NCBI RefSeq assembly: GCF_018613795.1
Contig: NZ_JAGGPN010000034.1
Location: 62,001-126,000, forward strand
Length of the DNA: 64,000 nucleotides
Source: Arthrobacter sp. ISL-65
Lineage (GTDB): Bacteria; Actinomycetota; Actinomycetes; Actinomycetales; Micrococcaceae
Reading direction: 5' to 3'
Part shown: in pieces, positions 33,454 through 42,801 of the stretch
Layout: each line of letters begins with the position of its first letter
How positions within the stretch are numbered: the stretch's first letter is position 1
Position numbers and translations under genes: made by a program
Notes under the pieces: model-generated
Database searches by the model: none
What the model was told of the DNA's origin: nothing
What the model saw: only the letters and a program-made list of their open reading frames with translations

Positions 33454-35550
33454 ATGGACACCCCGCTCACGCAGCCCACCCAGCAAAACCAGACCACGCC
33501 GGACGATGCGGAGGACGGCACGCAGGACGTTGACGCCGCGTCCCCGCACCGCACCGCCCCCACCCGGGTCGCCCTGATCGGCGTCCACGGCTTCGGGAAC
33601 CACCACCTAAAGAACCTCGCACGGCTGCGGCAGGCCGGCGCGGTGGAACTCGTGGCGGTGGCAGACCCGAATCCGCCGTCGCCGGGCGCGTTGCCGGACT
33701 CGACGGCTGTCCACCCTGACCTGCAGTCCCTCCTGGCCGGCAACCACAGACCGGACGTGGTCATCGTGGCCACCCCCATCCAAACCCACGCGCCGCTTGC
33801 CCTGGCTACCCTGGCTTCCGGCGCCGACCTCTACCTGGAGAAACCCCCGGTGGCATCGCTGGCCGACTTCCGCCAGTTGCAAGAAGCCACCGAGGCATCG
33901 GGACGCAGCGTGCAGATCGGCTTCCAGAGCCTCGGATCGCAGGCGTTGGGGGCCATCGACAAGCTCCTCCGGGACGGCACCATCGGCACCCTGCAGGGAA
34001 TTGGTGCCACCGGGCGCTGGGTGCGGGACCGCGCCTACTACAAGCGTTCCCCGTGGGCCGGCAAGCGAAGCATGGACGGCGTGGACGTGGTGGACGGTGT
34101 GGCCACCAATCCCCTGGCGCACGCCATCGCCACGGCACTGCGGATCGCGGGCGCCCGCACCGTGGAGGATGTGGCCTCCGTGGAAACAGACCTCTACCGC
34201 GCGAACGACATCGAGGCCGATGACACCTCCGTCATCAGGATCCGCACCGCCGCCGGGCTGCCGATCACCTGCGCCCTGACGCTCTGCGCCTCGGAGTCCG
34301 TGGAGCCGTACATCACCCTGCAGGGCACGGAGGGAACGGCCGTTTTCCACTACACGGAGGACCGGTTGCACATCAGCACCGCGGACGGTGAACACTCGCA
34401 GGAGTTCGGCCGCGACGACCTCACCGAAAACCTGCTGAAGTACCTGGCCGGGGGCACAGAACTTACCAGCGCCCTCAACGACTCCGGCGCGTTCATGCTG
34501 GTGCTCGAGGCTGTCCGCACGGCCGAGCCGCCGGCGCCGGTCAGCCCTGCCCACGTGCTCTGGGAGGGCGACGGCGATGCGGCCCATGCAGTGATTCCCG
34601 GCATCGAGGACGCCCTGGAGCGGGCCATCAGCGCACACGCCACCTTCAGCGAACTGGCCCTGCCGTGGGCGCGCCCCGCTGAGCCAGCCGATGCCACAGT
34701 ACTGTTCGACGACGGCGGCCGTCCGCTGGCAGTCCAGCGCACCGGCGCGCGGCTCAACACGGGGTTGTCCCCGCGCCCGTACCTGCACCCCGTCACCACG
34801 CTCGGCGGAACCGTTGTGACGGACCATCTGCCCGCGGACCATCCGTGGCATCTGGGCGCAGGCTTCGCGCTTCAGGACGTCAACGGCACCAACTTCTGGG
34901 GCGGAAAGACATACAGGCATGACGCCAGCGCGTACGTGTCCCGGCAGGACCACGGCCGGATCGAACTGCTTCCCACCGATGTGGACGAACCGGACACCCG
35001 GCAGCTCCAATGGCTCGGCACGGACGGACAGCCCCTGCTGACCGAACAGCGGACCCTCCGCCGCGAGATCCTGGGTGAGCGGGTGTGGCGGCTGGACCTG
35101 GGCACGGAGCTGACTGCCGTCGTCGACGTTTCACTGGGCAGCCCCGGCTCCAATGGCGCCGCCGGCAGCGGCTACGGCGGCTTCTTCTGGCGCCTACCCG
35201 CCTGCAGCGGTTCCCGTATTTTCACGTCCGACGCCGAGGGGGAACCGGCAGTCCACGGTTCCGTGGCGCCGTGGCTGGCGTGGACCGCATTCTTCGGCGA
35301 AGTCCCCGGCAGGCGGTCCGGGCAGCCCGCGACCCTCGTGTTCGGCGCCCCGGCCGAGTCCACCGATCCCTGGTTTGTCCGCTGCTCCGGGTACCCCGCC
35401 GTCGGGTCGGCCCTGGCCTGGGAAAGGTCCGTGGCCCTGGCCGCAGGGGAATCGCTGCGGCGGAGCCTGAGCGTGTGGGTGTGCGACGGCGAACTGTCAC
35501 CAGCCGCCGTCGAATCCCTCGTGGCTCCAGGTCACACTAGAAGAGGCTGA
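33454..35550 (+). CDS. Gfo/Idh/MocA oxidoreductase fused to a PmoA-like (DUF6807) domain
   Basis: 698 residues. After a 35-residue polar lead, a Rossmann start (VALIGVHGFGNHHLKNLARL) and the family motif YLEKPPVAS define a Gfo/Idh/MocA NAD(P)-dependent sugar oxidoreductase up to about residue 410. The C-terminal 280 residues (from about LPWARPAEPAD to the end) have the pattern of the PmoA/DUF6807 family: TGARLNTGLSPRPYLHPV, DHPWHLGAGFALQDVNGTNFWGG. ATG 33454 follows CAGGAG. Its partner gene is the GH42 enzyme 24 nt downstream. Substrate unknown; polysaccharide breakdown is inferred. Confidence 0.8.
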   Translation: MDTPLTQPTQQNQTTPDDAEDGTQDVDAASPHRTAPTRVALIGVHGFGNHHLKNLARLRQAGAVELVAVADPNPPSPGALPDSTAVHPDLQSLLAGNHRPDVVIVATPIQTHAPLALATLASGADLYLEKPPVASLADFRQLQEATEASGRSVQIGFQSLGSQALGAIDKLLRDGTIGTLQGIGATGRWVRDRAYYKRSPWAGKRSMDGVDVVDGVATNPLAHAIATALRIAGARTVEDVASVETDLYRANDIEADDTSVIRIRTAAGLPITCALTLCASESVEPYITLQGTEGTAVFHYTEDRLHISTADGEHSQEFGRDDLTENLLKYLAGGTELTSALNDSGAFMLVLEAVRTAEPPAPVSPAHVLWEGDGDAAHAVIPGIEDALERAISAHATFSELALPWARPAEPADATVLFDDGGRPLAVQRTGARLNTGLSPRPYLHPVTTLGGTVVTDHLPADHPWHLGAGFALQDVNGTNFWGGKTYRHDASAYVSRQDHGRIELLPTDVDEPDTRQLQWLGTDGQPLLTEQRTLRREILGERVWRLDLGTELTAVVDVSLGSPGSNGAAGSGYGGFFWRLPACSGSRIFTSDAEGEPAVHGSVAPWLAWTAFFGEVPGRRSGQPATLVFGAPAESTDPWFVRCSGYPAVGSALAWERSVALAAGESLRRSLSVWVCDGELSPAAVESLVAPGHTRRG

Positions 35551-35574
35551 CCACCGTCGCGACAAAGGAGTCCC

Positions 35575-37590
35575 ATGCCCACTCCAGAGCCCCCTCGCCC
35601 AACCCCGTCCTGGAACAGCGGCCCCGGACTGGCATTCGGCGGTGACTACAATCCCGAACAGTGGCCCGCCGACGTGCGGCTGGAGGACATCGGCCTTATG
35701 AGGGAGGCCGGGGTGACCCTCCTCAGCGTGGCCATCTTCTCCTGGGCGCTCCTGGAGCCGCGCGAAGGTGAGTACGACTTTGCCTGGCTGGACGAGGTGC
35801 TGGACAACCTGGATGGCGCGGGCATTAAGGTTGCCCTCGCCACGGCCACGGCCGCTCCCCCGGCCTGGCTGGTGCGGAAGCATCCGGAAGTCCTGCCGGT
35901 AACGGCGGAGGGCACCGTCCTGGAACGTGGCTCCCGGCGGCACTACTCGCCGTCGTCCGCTGTTTACCGCCGGTATGCCACGGGCATTACCCGGAAACTG
36001 GCCGAACGGTACAAGGACCATCCGGCGCTGGTGCTGTGGCACGTGGACAACGAGCTGGGCTGCCACGTTTCAGAGTTTTACGGCGACGAGGACGCCGCGG
36101 CGTTCCGGCGCTGGCTGGAGCGGCGCTACGGAAGCATCGAGGCCCTGAACGTGGCGTGGGGAACGGCCTTCTGGTCCCAGCACTATGCCTCGTTCGAGGA
36201 AATCATTCCGCCGCGGGCCGCCCCCACCACCCTCAACCCGACGCAGCGGCTGGACTTCCAGCGGTTCAGCTCCTGGGCGCTGATGGATTACTACCGGAGC
36301 CTGCTGGCGGTGATCCGGGAGGTGACGCCCAACGTTCCGGCCACCACCAACCTCATGGTTTCCAGCGCCACGAAGTCCCTGGACTACTTCGACTGGGCAA
36401 AGGACCTGGACGTGGTGGCCAACGACCACTACCTGGTGGCGGCGGATCCGGAGCGGGAGATCGAACTCGCGTTCAGCGCGGACCTCACGCGCGGCGTCGC
36501 GGGCAACAGGCCGTGGATCCTGATGGAACACTCGACGTCGGCCGTGAACTGGCAGCCGCGCAACCAGCCCAAGATGCCCGGCGAAATGCTCCGCAACTCC
36601 ATGGCGCACGTGGCCCGCGGTGCCGATGCCGTCATGTTCTTCCAGTGGCGCCAGAGCGTTGCCGGCGCCGAGAAGTTCCACTCGGCCATGGTCCCCCACG
36701 GCGGCCGCGACACCCGGGTGTGGCGCGAGGTGGTGGCACTGGGCGACGCCCTTGGCAAGCTAGGCCCGGTCAAGGGCTCCACGGTCGAATCCCGGGTGGC
36801 CATCGTGTTCGATTACGAGGCCTGGTGGGCCAGCGAACTGGACTCGCACCCCAGCGAGGACGTGAAGTATTTGGACCTGATCCGGGCGTTCTACCGCTCG
36901 CTGTTCCTGCGCGGCGTGGGCGTGGACTTCGTCCACCCGACCGCAGACCTCTCCGGCTACGACGTGGTCCTGATCTGCACGCTGTACTGCGTCACCGATG
37001 ATGCAGCAGCCAACATCGCCGGCGCGGCCGAAGCAGGTGCCACGGTGCTGGTCAGCTACTTCAGCGGCATCGTCGACGAACGCGACCACATCCGGCCGGG
37101 CGGCTACCCGGGCGCCTTCCGGGAGCTGCTGGGCATCAGGACCGAGGAGTTCCATCCGCTGCTCGAGGGCGGGCAGGTGACTCTGAGCGACGGCACCATT
37201 GGCCTGGTTTGGAGCGAGCACGTCCACGCGGACGGCGCGGAGACCCTGGCCACCTTCACCGGCTACCCGCTGGACGGCGTCCCTGCCCTGACCCGAAGGA
37301 CCACGGGCCGCGGCGCCGCCTGGTACCTGGCCACCCTCCCCGACCGCGACGGCATCGAACGCCTCCTGGACCGGCTCCTGGCCGAAGCGGGAGTGGCGGC
37401 CGCCGCGGAGGCCGCCGCCGGCGTCGAACTGACCCGGCGGGTCACGGCGGACGGGCGCCGTTTCCTCTTCGCCATCAACCACAGCCGGGAGGCTGCGGCG
37501 GTGAAGGCCGACGGCGAAGAACTGTTGGGCGGCGGCCGTTTCAGCGCGATTGTCCCCGGCGGAGCGGTGGCCGTGATCGCCGAAGACTGA
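35575..37590 (+). CDS. Beta-galactosidase, glycoside hydrolase family 42
   Basis: 671 residues, no signal peptide, so intracellular. A TIM barrel opens with FGGDYNPEQWP; acid/base Glu160 lies in WHVDNELG and nucleophile Glu318 in ILMEHSTSAVNWQ; the trimerisation domain (DYEAWWASELDSHPS onward) and a C-terminal beta domain complete the GH42 layout. It releases terminal galactose from short galactosides, as would be left from rhamnogalacturonan side chains. AAAGGAG precedes ATG 35575. Co-transcribed with the Gfo/Idh-PmoA gene. Confidence 0.92.
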   Translation: MPTPEPPRPTPSWNSGPGLAFGGDYNPEQWPADVRLEDIGLMREAGVTLLSVAIFSWALLEPREGEYDFAWLDEVLDNLDGAGIKVALATATAAPPAWLVRKHPEVLPVTAEGTVLERGSRRHYSPSSAVYRRYATGITRKLAERYKDHPALVLWHVDNELGCHVSEFYGDEDAAAFRRWLERRYGSIEALNVAWGTAFWSQHYASFEEIIPPRAAPTTLNPTQRLDFQRFSSWALMDYYRSLLAVIREVTPNVPATTNLMVSSATKSLDYFDWAKDLDVVANDHYLVAADPEREIELAFSADLTRGVAGNRPWILMEHSTSAVNWQPRNQPKMPGEMLRNSMAHVARGADAVMFFQWRQSVAGAEKFHSAMVPHGGRDTRVWREVVALGDALGKLGPVKGSTVESRVAIVFDYEAWWASELDSHPSEDVKYLDLIRAFYRSLFLRGVGVDFVHPTADLSGYDVVLICTLYCVTDDAAANIAGAAEAGATVLVSYFSGIVDERDHIRPGGYPGAFRELLGIRTEEFHPLLEGGQVTLSDGTIGLVWSEHVHADGAETLATFTGYPLDGVPALTRRTTGRGAAWYLATLPDRDGIERLLDRLLAEAGVAAAAEAAAGVELTRRVTADGRRFLFAINHSREAAAVKADGEELLGGGRFSAIVPGGAVAVIAED

Positions 37591-37600
37591 CCCTCGCGTG

Positions 37601-37663
37601 GAGTTTTTGTACAGATTTTGGCCGCTAAACGCCCCCGAAGTCGCGACAAGTGGACAAAAACTC
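37601..37663. repeat. Palindromic intergenic repeat, family A copy 2
   Basis: 63 nt. Left arm GAGTTTTTGTACAGAT (37601-37616), right arm TGGACAAAAACTC (37651-37663). It sits between the convergent GH42 and TetR genes. Confidence 0.8.
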
Positions 37664-37694
37664 CCGGCCTCGCGCGCTCAGGTGGCCGCCGGGG

Positions 37695-38285
37695 TTAGGG
37701 CTTGGCCGGGACCAGGAGCACATCGACGAGCTCCGCCAGCCCGCCGGCCATGTCCACCTTCTTGTCGTACAGCCACTGCAGCTGAAGGCCGTCGAACGCG
37801 GCGATGACCAGCCGCGCGAGCGACTCCGGCGCGACGTCGGACCGGACCTCCCCGGTGTGCTGGCGGCGGCCGATGTCGAGCGCCAGCTCCTCCACCAGCT
37901 GGGAGTACCTGTCCTGGAAGTAGCCGTGCGAAGCGTGCCCGGGGTCATTGGCCGTTGCCGACGCCACGGCATACAGCGTGGTCAGCCCGGGCTCCTTCCT
38001 GTTCCGCTCCGCCACTGACGCCAGCATGGGCAGGCCAAACTCGGTCAATCCGCCAATGTCCCTGCTGCGGCGGTCCCGCTCGGCAAGCACCGCCGTCAGC
38101 AGCTCCTGCTTGCCGCTGAAGTAGTGGAAAAGCGTTGCTTCCTTGACGCCCACAAGCTCGGCCACGCGTTTTAGGGCCGTGCCCTCAAAGCCTTCGATGG
38201 CAAAGACATCTGTGGCGGTTTGGATGATCTGCTCGCGGCGTTCGGCGCCTTTGGCGTACTGCCCGCGGGGCTTGGAGGGAGACAT
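37695..38285 (-). CDS. TetR family transcriptional regulator
   Basis: 196 residues. N-terminal TetR helix-turn-helix (RREQIIQTATDVFAIEGFEGTALKRVAELVGVKEATLFHYFSGKQELL written here as helices 1-4) and an all-helical ligand domain. The target is unknown; no operator could be linked to it. It is flanked on both sides by family A repeats. Confidence 0.85.
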   Translation of the reverse strand: MSPSKPRGQYAKGAERREQIIQTATDVFAIEGFEGTALKRVAELVGVKEATLFHYFSGKQELLTAVLAERDRRSRDIGGLTEFGLPMLASVAERNRKEPGLTTLYAVASATANDPGHASHGYFQDRYSQLVEELALDIGRRQHTGEVRSDVAPESLARLVIAAFDGLQLQWLYDKKVDMAGGLAELVDVLLVPAKP

Positions 38286-38440
38286 TTCGCCAGTTTATTT
38301 CACGGCGTTGGCCCGCTGAACTACAAACAGTTTCGAGCAAACCCAGTCCCACCCGGTTCCTGAGCTCCGCTTTTCGTTGGGTGGCAATGTGGCACCCGCA
38401 TGAAAGGAGTCAAATGACTCGGGGTCCACTGGTCCCCTTG

Positions 38441-38503
38441 GAGTTTTTGTACAGATGTCGCGGGTTAAAGCCCCGTTTGGGGCCATTATCTGTACAAAAA
38501 CTC
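38441..38503. repeat. Palindromic intergenic repeat, family A copy 3
   Basis: 63 nt with perfect 16-bp arms, GAGTTTTTGTACAGAT and ATCTGTACAAAAACTC, and an interior CGGGTTAAAGCCCC shared, in reverse, with copy 4. It lies 4 nt beyond the end of the GntR gene. Confidence 0.85.
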
Positions 38504-38507
38504 GCAC

Positions 38508-39227
38508 CTAGGCCAGCCATGGAAGCCGGGCTGGGTCCGAATCCTTCGGGCCCAGCCCGGCTTCTTTGTAGTACCCCCGGATGTGGGCGGCAACCAGTTC
38601 GGCCGCCCGGCCGCCGTCGTCCATCCTTATGGCCGCCAGGATCTCGCGGTGCTCGGCCCGGAGCCGCGAGGCGGTGGCGTCCCAATCCGGCAGGTTCGCC
38701 GTCAGCTGCCCCGCGTACCCCTGGATCGCCTCGCGCAGTGACCCCATCATGGCGCTGACCACGGCGTTGCCGGCCGCGTCTGCCAGGGCGAGGTGAAAGC
38801 GCACGTCCAGGGCCAGGAAGTCGTCGATGCCGTGACCCTCGTCCATGTCGTCCAGCAGTGCCGCGGCAAGGTCGACTTCGGGAGCTTCGGGCCTGGCCCG
38901 GGCGGCCGCCCAGGACTCGAGCAGCACGCGGGTTTCCACCACGTCCTCCACCGGCAGGTGCTGCGTGGCGACGTGCAGGCGCAGCGCGGAGCCGAGCGCC
39001 GCCGTCGGGTCCGAGATCACCACCGTTCCCGCCTCCGGGCCGGAACCCACACCGGCCCGGACCACTCCCATGGCCTCCAGGACGCGGATCGCCTCGCGGA
39101 CGGAGGTGCGGGACACGCCGAGCTGCTCGGCCAGAGTCCGTTCGGCCGGAAGGCGGCCGCCGACGGCGAGCTGGCCGCCGGAGAGCTGGTCCTCGATCCA
39201 CCGCAGGACAAGTTGGTGCGTACGCAT
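38508..39227 (-). CDS. GntR family (FadR subgroup) regulator, probable LldR
   Basis: 239 residues. An N-terminal winged helix (QLAVGGRLPAERTLAEQLGVSRTSVREAIRVLEAMGVV) and a C-terminal FCD domain with metal-binding His/Asp (FLALDVRFHLALADAAGN, RAEHREIL). It is divergent from lldD, with two TGTGGTnnnACCACA operators between, so it is likely the lactate-responsive repressor. ATG 39227 is chosen over ATG 39260 because the latter would place an operator inside the gene and TACCAT is 6 nt before 39227. Confidence 0.85.
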   Translation of the reverse strand: MRTHQLVLRWIEDQLSGGQLAVGGRLPAERTLAEQLGVSRTSVREAIRVLEAMGVVRAGVGSGPEAGTVVISDPTAALGSALRLHVATQHLPVEDVVETRVLLESWAAARARPEAPEVDLAAALLDDMDEGHGIDDFLALDVRFHLALADAAGNAVVSAMMGSLREAIQGYAGQLTANLPDWDATASRLRAEHREILAAIRMDDGGRAAELVAAHIRGYYKEAGLGPKDSDPARLPWLA

Positions 39228-39244
39228 GAGCCCATGGTACTTGA

Positions 39245-39284
39245 TGTGGTTGGACCACATGCCCTAGAGTGTGGTTAGACCACA
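39245..39284. promoter_or_regulatory. Two GntR/FadR-type operators in the lldD promoter
   Basis: TGTGGTTGGACCACA (39245-39259) and TGTGGTTAGACCACA (39270-39284) are nearly identical palindromes with the TGGTnnnACCA core of FadR-subfamily sites. TTGATG (39241) and TAGAGT (39265-39270), 18 nt apart, are a plausible lldD promoter that they would block. Confidence 0.85.
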
Positions 39285-39334
39285 GCGGGGAGGCTCCTGT
39301 TCAGCATCCCCCGGCACGCCCACGGAGGAAAGCC

Positions 39335-40675
39335 ATGACCCACACCATCCAGCCGAGCAACCCCGAGACCACCCCGGCCCCGGACGCGACAGAAATCCCG
39401 GCCACGCGGCCCGCCACCGGCGTCGCCGCAGCAGCCGCCGCAGTCCCAGCCGCGCTGAAGCGCCGCATCCCGAAGTACGCCGACCTCGCCCCGCTCATGC
39501 AGTTCAAGAAGCCCGAGTTCAGCAAGGAAGCACGGCTCAGGCGCGCCAGCACCGTCTGGGAACTGCGCGACATCGCCAAGCGCCGCACCCCCCAGGCCCC
39601 GTTTGACTACACCGACGGCGCAGCGGAATCCGAGATCACCCTGCGGCGTGCCCGCGAGGCGTTCCTGGACATCGAGTTCCGCCCCGGCATCCTGCGGAAT
39701 GTGTCCAGTATCGACCTCAGCACCGACATTCTGGGCAAGTCCTCCCGGCTTCCCGTGGGCATCGCGCCCACCGGCTTCACCCGAATGATGCAGTCCGAGG
39801 GCGAATACGCCGGCTCGCAGGCCGCCGAAGCCGCAGGCATCCCCTACACGCTCTCCACCATGGGCACCGCCTCAATCGAGGACGTGGCCGCGGTGGCGCC
39901 CAACGGCCGGAACTGGTTCCAGTTGTACCTCTGGACGGACCGGGACCGCTCCCTCGAACTGATTGAGCGGGCAGCGAAGGCCGGGAACGACACCCTGATG
40001 GTCACGGTGGACACCGCCGTCGCGGGGGCACGGCTGCGCGACGTCCGCAATGGCATGACGATCCCGCCCGCACTGACGCTGAAGACCGTCCTGGACGCGT
40101 CCTACCGCCCGGCCTGGTGGTTCAACTTCCTCACCCACGAGCCGCTCACCTTCGCCTCGCTCTCGCGGTACACGGGCACGGTCGCTGACCTCATCAACTC
40201 GATGTTCGATCCCACCCTCACCTTCGAGGACCTGGACTGGCTGCGCGAAACCTGGAAGGGCAAGCTCGTGGTCAAGGGCATCCAGACCGTGGACGACGCC
40301 CGCAAGGTGGTGGACCACGGCGCCGACGGCATCGTGCTGTCCAACCACGGCGGCCGCCAGCTGGACCGCGCACCCATTCCCTTCCACCTCCTTCCGGAGG
40401 TTTCCAAGGCGCTTAAGGCGGACAACAACAGCGCCGCGATCATGCTGGATACGGGCATCATGAGCGGCGCGGACATCATCGCCGCCCTGGCCCTCGGTGC
40501 TGACTTCACGCTCATCGGCCGCGCCTACCTGTACGGGCTCATGGCCGGCGGCCGGGCCGGCGTTGACCGCGTCCTGCAGATCCTCGAAAAGGACATGGCC
40601 CGCACCATGGCGCTCCTCGGCGTCAGCAGTATTTCAGAGCTGACCCCTGACCACGTGCGGATCCTCGGCAGGTAA
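39335..40675 (+). CDS. lldD: FMN-dependent L-lactate dehydrogenase (alpha-hydroxy-acid oxidase family)
   Basis: 446 residues. FMN-binding barrel with the invariant SNHGGRQLD (catalytic His about residue 337), [10 protein letters not shown] and [20 protein letters not shown] motifs. It oxidises L-lactate to pyruvate, passing electrons to the quinone pool. The N-terminal about 50 residues are Thr/Pro/Ala-rich. ATG 39335 follows GGAGGAAA. Divergent from its probable regulator; L-lactate could come from the RhaEW reaction. An isoenzyme acting on another 2-hydroxy acid is possible. Confidence 0.9.
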   Translation: MTHTIQPSNPETTPAPDATEIPATRPATGVAAAAAAVPAALKRRIPKYADLAPLMQFKKPEFSKEARLRRASTVWELRDIAKRRTPQAPFDYTDGAAESEITLRRAREAFLDIEFRPGILRNVSSIDLSTDILGKSSRLPVGIAPTGFTRMMQSEGEYAGSQAAEAAGIPYTLSTMGTASIEDVAAVAPNGRNWFQLYLWTDRDRSLELIERAAKAGNDTLMVTVDTAVAGARLRDVRNGMTIPPALTLKTVLDASYRPAWWFNFLTHEPLTFASLSRYTGTVADLINSMFDPTLTFEDLDWLRETWKGKLVVKGIQTVDDARKVVDHGADGIVLSNHGGRQLDRAPIPFHLLPEVSKALKADNNSAAIMLDTGIMSGADIIAALALGADFTLIGRAYLYGLMAGGRAGVDRVLQILEKDMARTMALLGVSSISELTPDHVRILGR

Positions 40676-40683
40676 TGCGTGGG

Positions 40684-40751
40684 GCCCAACTGGGTCGCAG
40701 CACAGGGCGTTCTGAGCGTTCAGAACGCCCTCAGCTGCTACTGAGTTGGGC
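40684..40751. repeat. Long palindromic repeat between lldD and ArsR (family C), possible terminator
   Basis: About 32-nt arms: GCCCAACTGGGTCGCAGCAC and GGGCGTTCTGA on the left (40684-40715) mirror TCAGAACGCCC and CAGCTGCTACTGAGTTGGGC on the right. It fills the gap between convergent genes. Only one copy is in the window. Confidence 0.75.
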
Positions 40752-40756
40752 GTGGG

Positions 40757-41407
40757 CTACTTTTTGCGGCCGAACTTGGGCAGGTTGGCCAGCAGGTCGG
40801 CGGCCTTCGTCGCGGCGCGGCCCACGGTGCGGCCGATCTGCTGCGGCATGGTGTCGTCCTGGCCGGCGCTCCCGGGCACCTGTCCACCGGGAACCACGAC
40901 GGCGGGACTCAGCTGGCCGCTCGCCGGACGCCCGGGTGCGTGGGTAGCGTCGTCCGCCGCGCTCCCGGCATGTGCCGCGGCTGCCGCGAAGGCGTCCGGG
41001 ACTTCCCCGGCAGGGCTGGCCGCGGCGGGAGCGGGGCTTCCGGCCGATGTTCCGGGTGAGGCGGCGGCCGCACGCGCAGAACCGGCCTGCGCTTCCTCAG
41101 CCTGCTGGTTTGCGGCGTCCGGTGACGCTGCGGCGGCAGCCGCGCGTCCGACGTCGAAAGTCTCCAGCCAGCTGGCGACACCCGCCAGCGGCTTTGTATT
41201 CAGCGCGTAGTAGCGCTTCTGGCCCTGCGCGCGCATGCTCACCAGGTCGGCTTCACGCAGCACCTTGAGGTGTTTGGAGATGGTGGGCTGGCTGGCGGCG
41301 AGCTCCTCGACCAGCTCCCCCACTGCTTTGTCCCCCGCTTGGAGGGACACGAGAATGTCGCGCCGCGTGGCCTCCGCAATGACGGCAAATACGTCGTCTG
41401 TCACCAT
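40757..41407 (-). CDS. ArsR family regulator with long low-complexity C-terminus
   Basis: 216 residues. Residues 1-95 are a standard ArsR winged helix (VFAVIAEATRRDILVSLQAGDKAVGELVEELAASQPTISKHLKVL, then RAQGQKRYYALN); metal-binding cysteines are absent. Residues about 95-175 are Ala/Pro/Ser-rich, ending in a conserved tail GRTVGRAATKAADLLANLPKFGRKK. ATG 41407 is chosen for TAGGGT 7 nt upstream (leaderless). Confidence 0.85.
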   Translation of the reverse strand: MVTDDVFAVIAEATRRDILVSLQAGDKAVGELVEELAASQPTISKHLKVLREADLVSMRAQGQKRYYALNTKPLAGVASWLETFDVGRAAAAAASPDAANQQAEEAQAGSARAAAASPGTSAGSPAPAAASPAGEVPDAFAAAAAHAGSAADDATHAPGRPASGQLSPAVVVPGGQVPGSAGQDDTMPQQIGRTVGRAATKAADLLANLPKFGRKK

Positions 41408-41484
41408 GAGACCCACCCTAGCGACATATACGCCGAATGGCATCTACTATTTCGCCCGTGGCTGGCCCCATGAAGAAACCGGAA

Positions 41485-42696
41485 CTAGTCGAACCAGGGA
41501 TCCAGGCCGTACAGCGGGAAGACTTCCTTGCGCGTGGCCATTACGGTGCGGTCGATGTCGTCGTTGGGATCGAAGCCCACCTCCCACGAGCGCCACCAGA
41601 CGTCGGCGTCGTCGCCCATGCTCTCCGGCGTGTCAACGCCGTAGCGTTCCTGCACGTACGTCCGCCACGCCTCCGGCACGGGGGTCCGCAGCGACACCGG
41701 CCGGTTGGCAGCGATGCCGATCAGGTGGCTCCACGTCCGCGGCACAACGCCAGTGATGTGATACCCGCCGCCGCCCGTGGCGATCCAGCGGTTTCCGCAG
41801 TACCGGGCGGCGAGGTTCGCGACGGCGGTGGCGGCCTCGCGCTGTCCGTCCACACTCACGTTCAAATGGGTCAGGGGATCAAGCCGGTGCGAGTCGCAGC
41901 CGTGCTGGCTGACGATGACCTCGGGCGCGAAGGCGCCCACCAGCTGCGGGACCACGGCGTGAAAAGCCCGCAGCCAGCCGGCGTCCCCCGTTCCCGCAGG
42001 CAGTGCCACGTTCACCGCGCTGCCCAGGGCCCCGGGGCCGCCGATCTCGTTGGCGAAGCCGGTGCCGGGAAACAGTGACATGCCGGTTTCGTGCAGCGAG
42101 ATGGTGAGGACGCGGGGGTCGTCCCAGAAGATGCTCTGCGTCCCGTCCCCGTGGTGGGCGTCGACGTCGATATATGCCACCCGCTGCGCACCGCCGTCGA
42201 GCAGTTTACGGACCGCCAGGGCGGCATCGTTGTAGACGCAGAAGCCGCTGGCGCGGTCCCGGGACGCGTGGTGGAGGCCGCCACCGAAGTTCACGGCCCG
42301 GACCGCCGAGCCGTCCAGGATCGAGCTCGCCGCGAGGAGGGAGCCGCCAGCCAGGCGCGCCGCAGCCTCGTGCATCCCGGCGAACGCGGGATCGTCCTCG
42401 GTGCCCAGCCCGTAGGACTCGTCCGCGGCGGCGGGGTTGTCGCTGGCCCGGCGCACCGCGGCCACGAAGTCGGGGCTGTGCACGGTGGTGAGCTCGCCGT
42501 CGTCGGCCACGTCCGGGGCAGCCAATGTGACGTGCCCAAGATCCAGCAGGCCCAGGCTGGCGGCCAGCCGGGCCGTCAGGTCCAGGCGCTCCGGCGCCAT
42601 GGGGTGGCCGGGGCCGAAGTTGTACGCCGTCATGGCGGCGTCCCACACCACCGTCGTTGGCAATGCGGGGAGGCTGAGTCCGGACTGGAATGTCAT
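41485..42696 (-). CDS. acuC: AcuC-like class I histone-deacetylase-fold hydrolase
   Basis: 403 residues. Zn-binding and charge-relay motifs of the arginase/deacetylase fold: NFGGGLHHASRDRASGFCVYND, DVDAHHGDGTQSIFWDD, QHGCDSHRLDPLTHL and the GGGGY loop. AcuC proteins deacetylate acetyl-CoA synthetase in Bacillus; here the target is not shown. Start ATG 42696 has TAGCCT 7 nt upstream. It is divergent from the potassium uptake genes. Confidence 0.88.
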   Translation of the reverse strand: MTFQSGLSLPALPTTVVWDAAMTAYNFGPGHPMAPERLDLTARLAASLGLLDLGHVTLAAPDVADDGELTTVHSPDFVAAVRRASDNPAAADESYGLGTEDDPAFAGMHEAAARLAGGSLLAASSILDGSAVRAVNFGGGLHHASRDRASGFCVYNDAALAVRKLLDGGAQRVAYIDVDAHHGDGTQSIFWDDPRVLTISLHETGMSLFPGTGFANEIGGPGALGSAVNVALPAGTGDAGWLRAFHAVVPQLVGAFAPEVIVSQHGCDSHRLDPLTHLNVSVDGQREAATAVANLAARYCGNRWIATGGGGYHITGVVPRTWSHLIGIAANRPVSLRTPVPEAWRTYVQERYGVDTPESMGDDADVWWRSWEVGFDPNDDIDRTVMATRKEVFPLYGLDPWFD

Positions 42697-42801
42697 TACT
42701 GACAGGCTACCGGAGCCCGGTCTGCCCATAGGCCCGGCCATGGCGCGGTGTTTAGTGGTTTACTACTGGAGGAAGCAGAGTCAATCGAGGAACAGCCGCA
42801 C

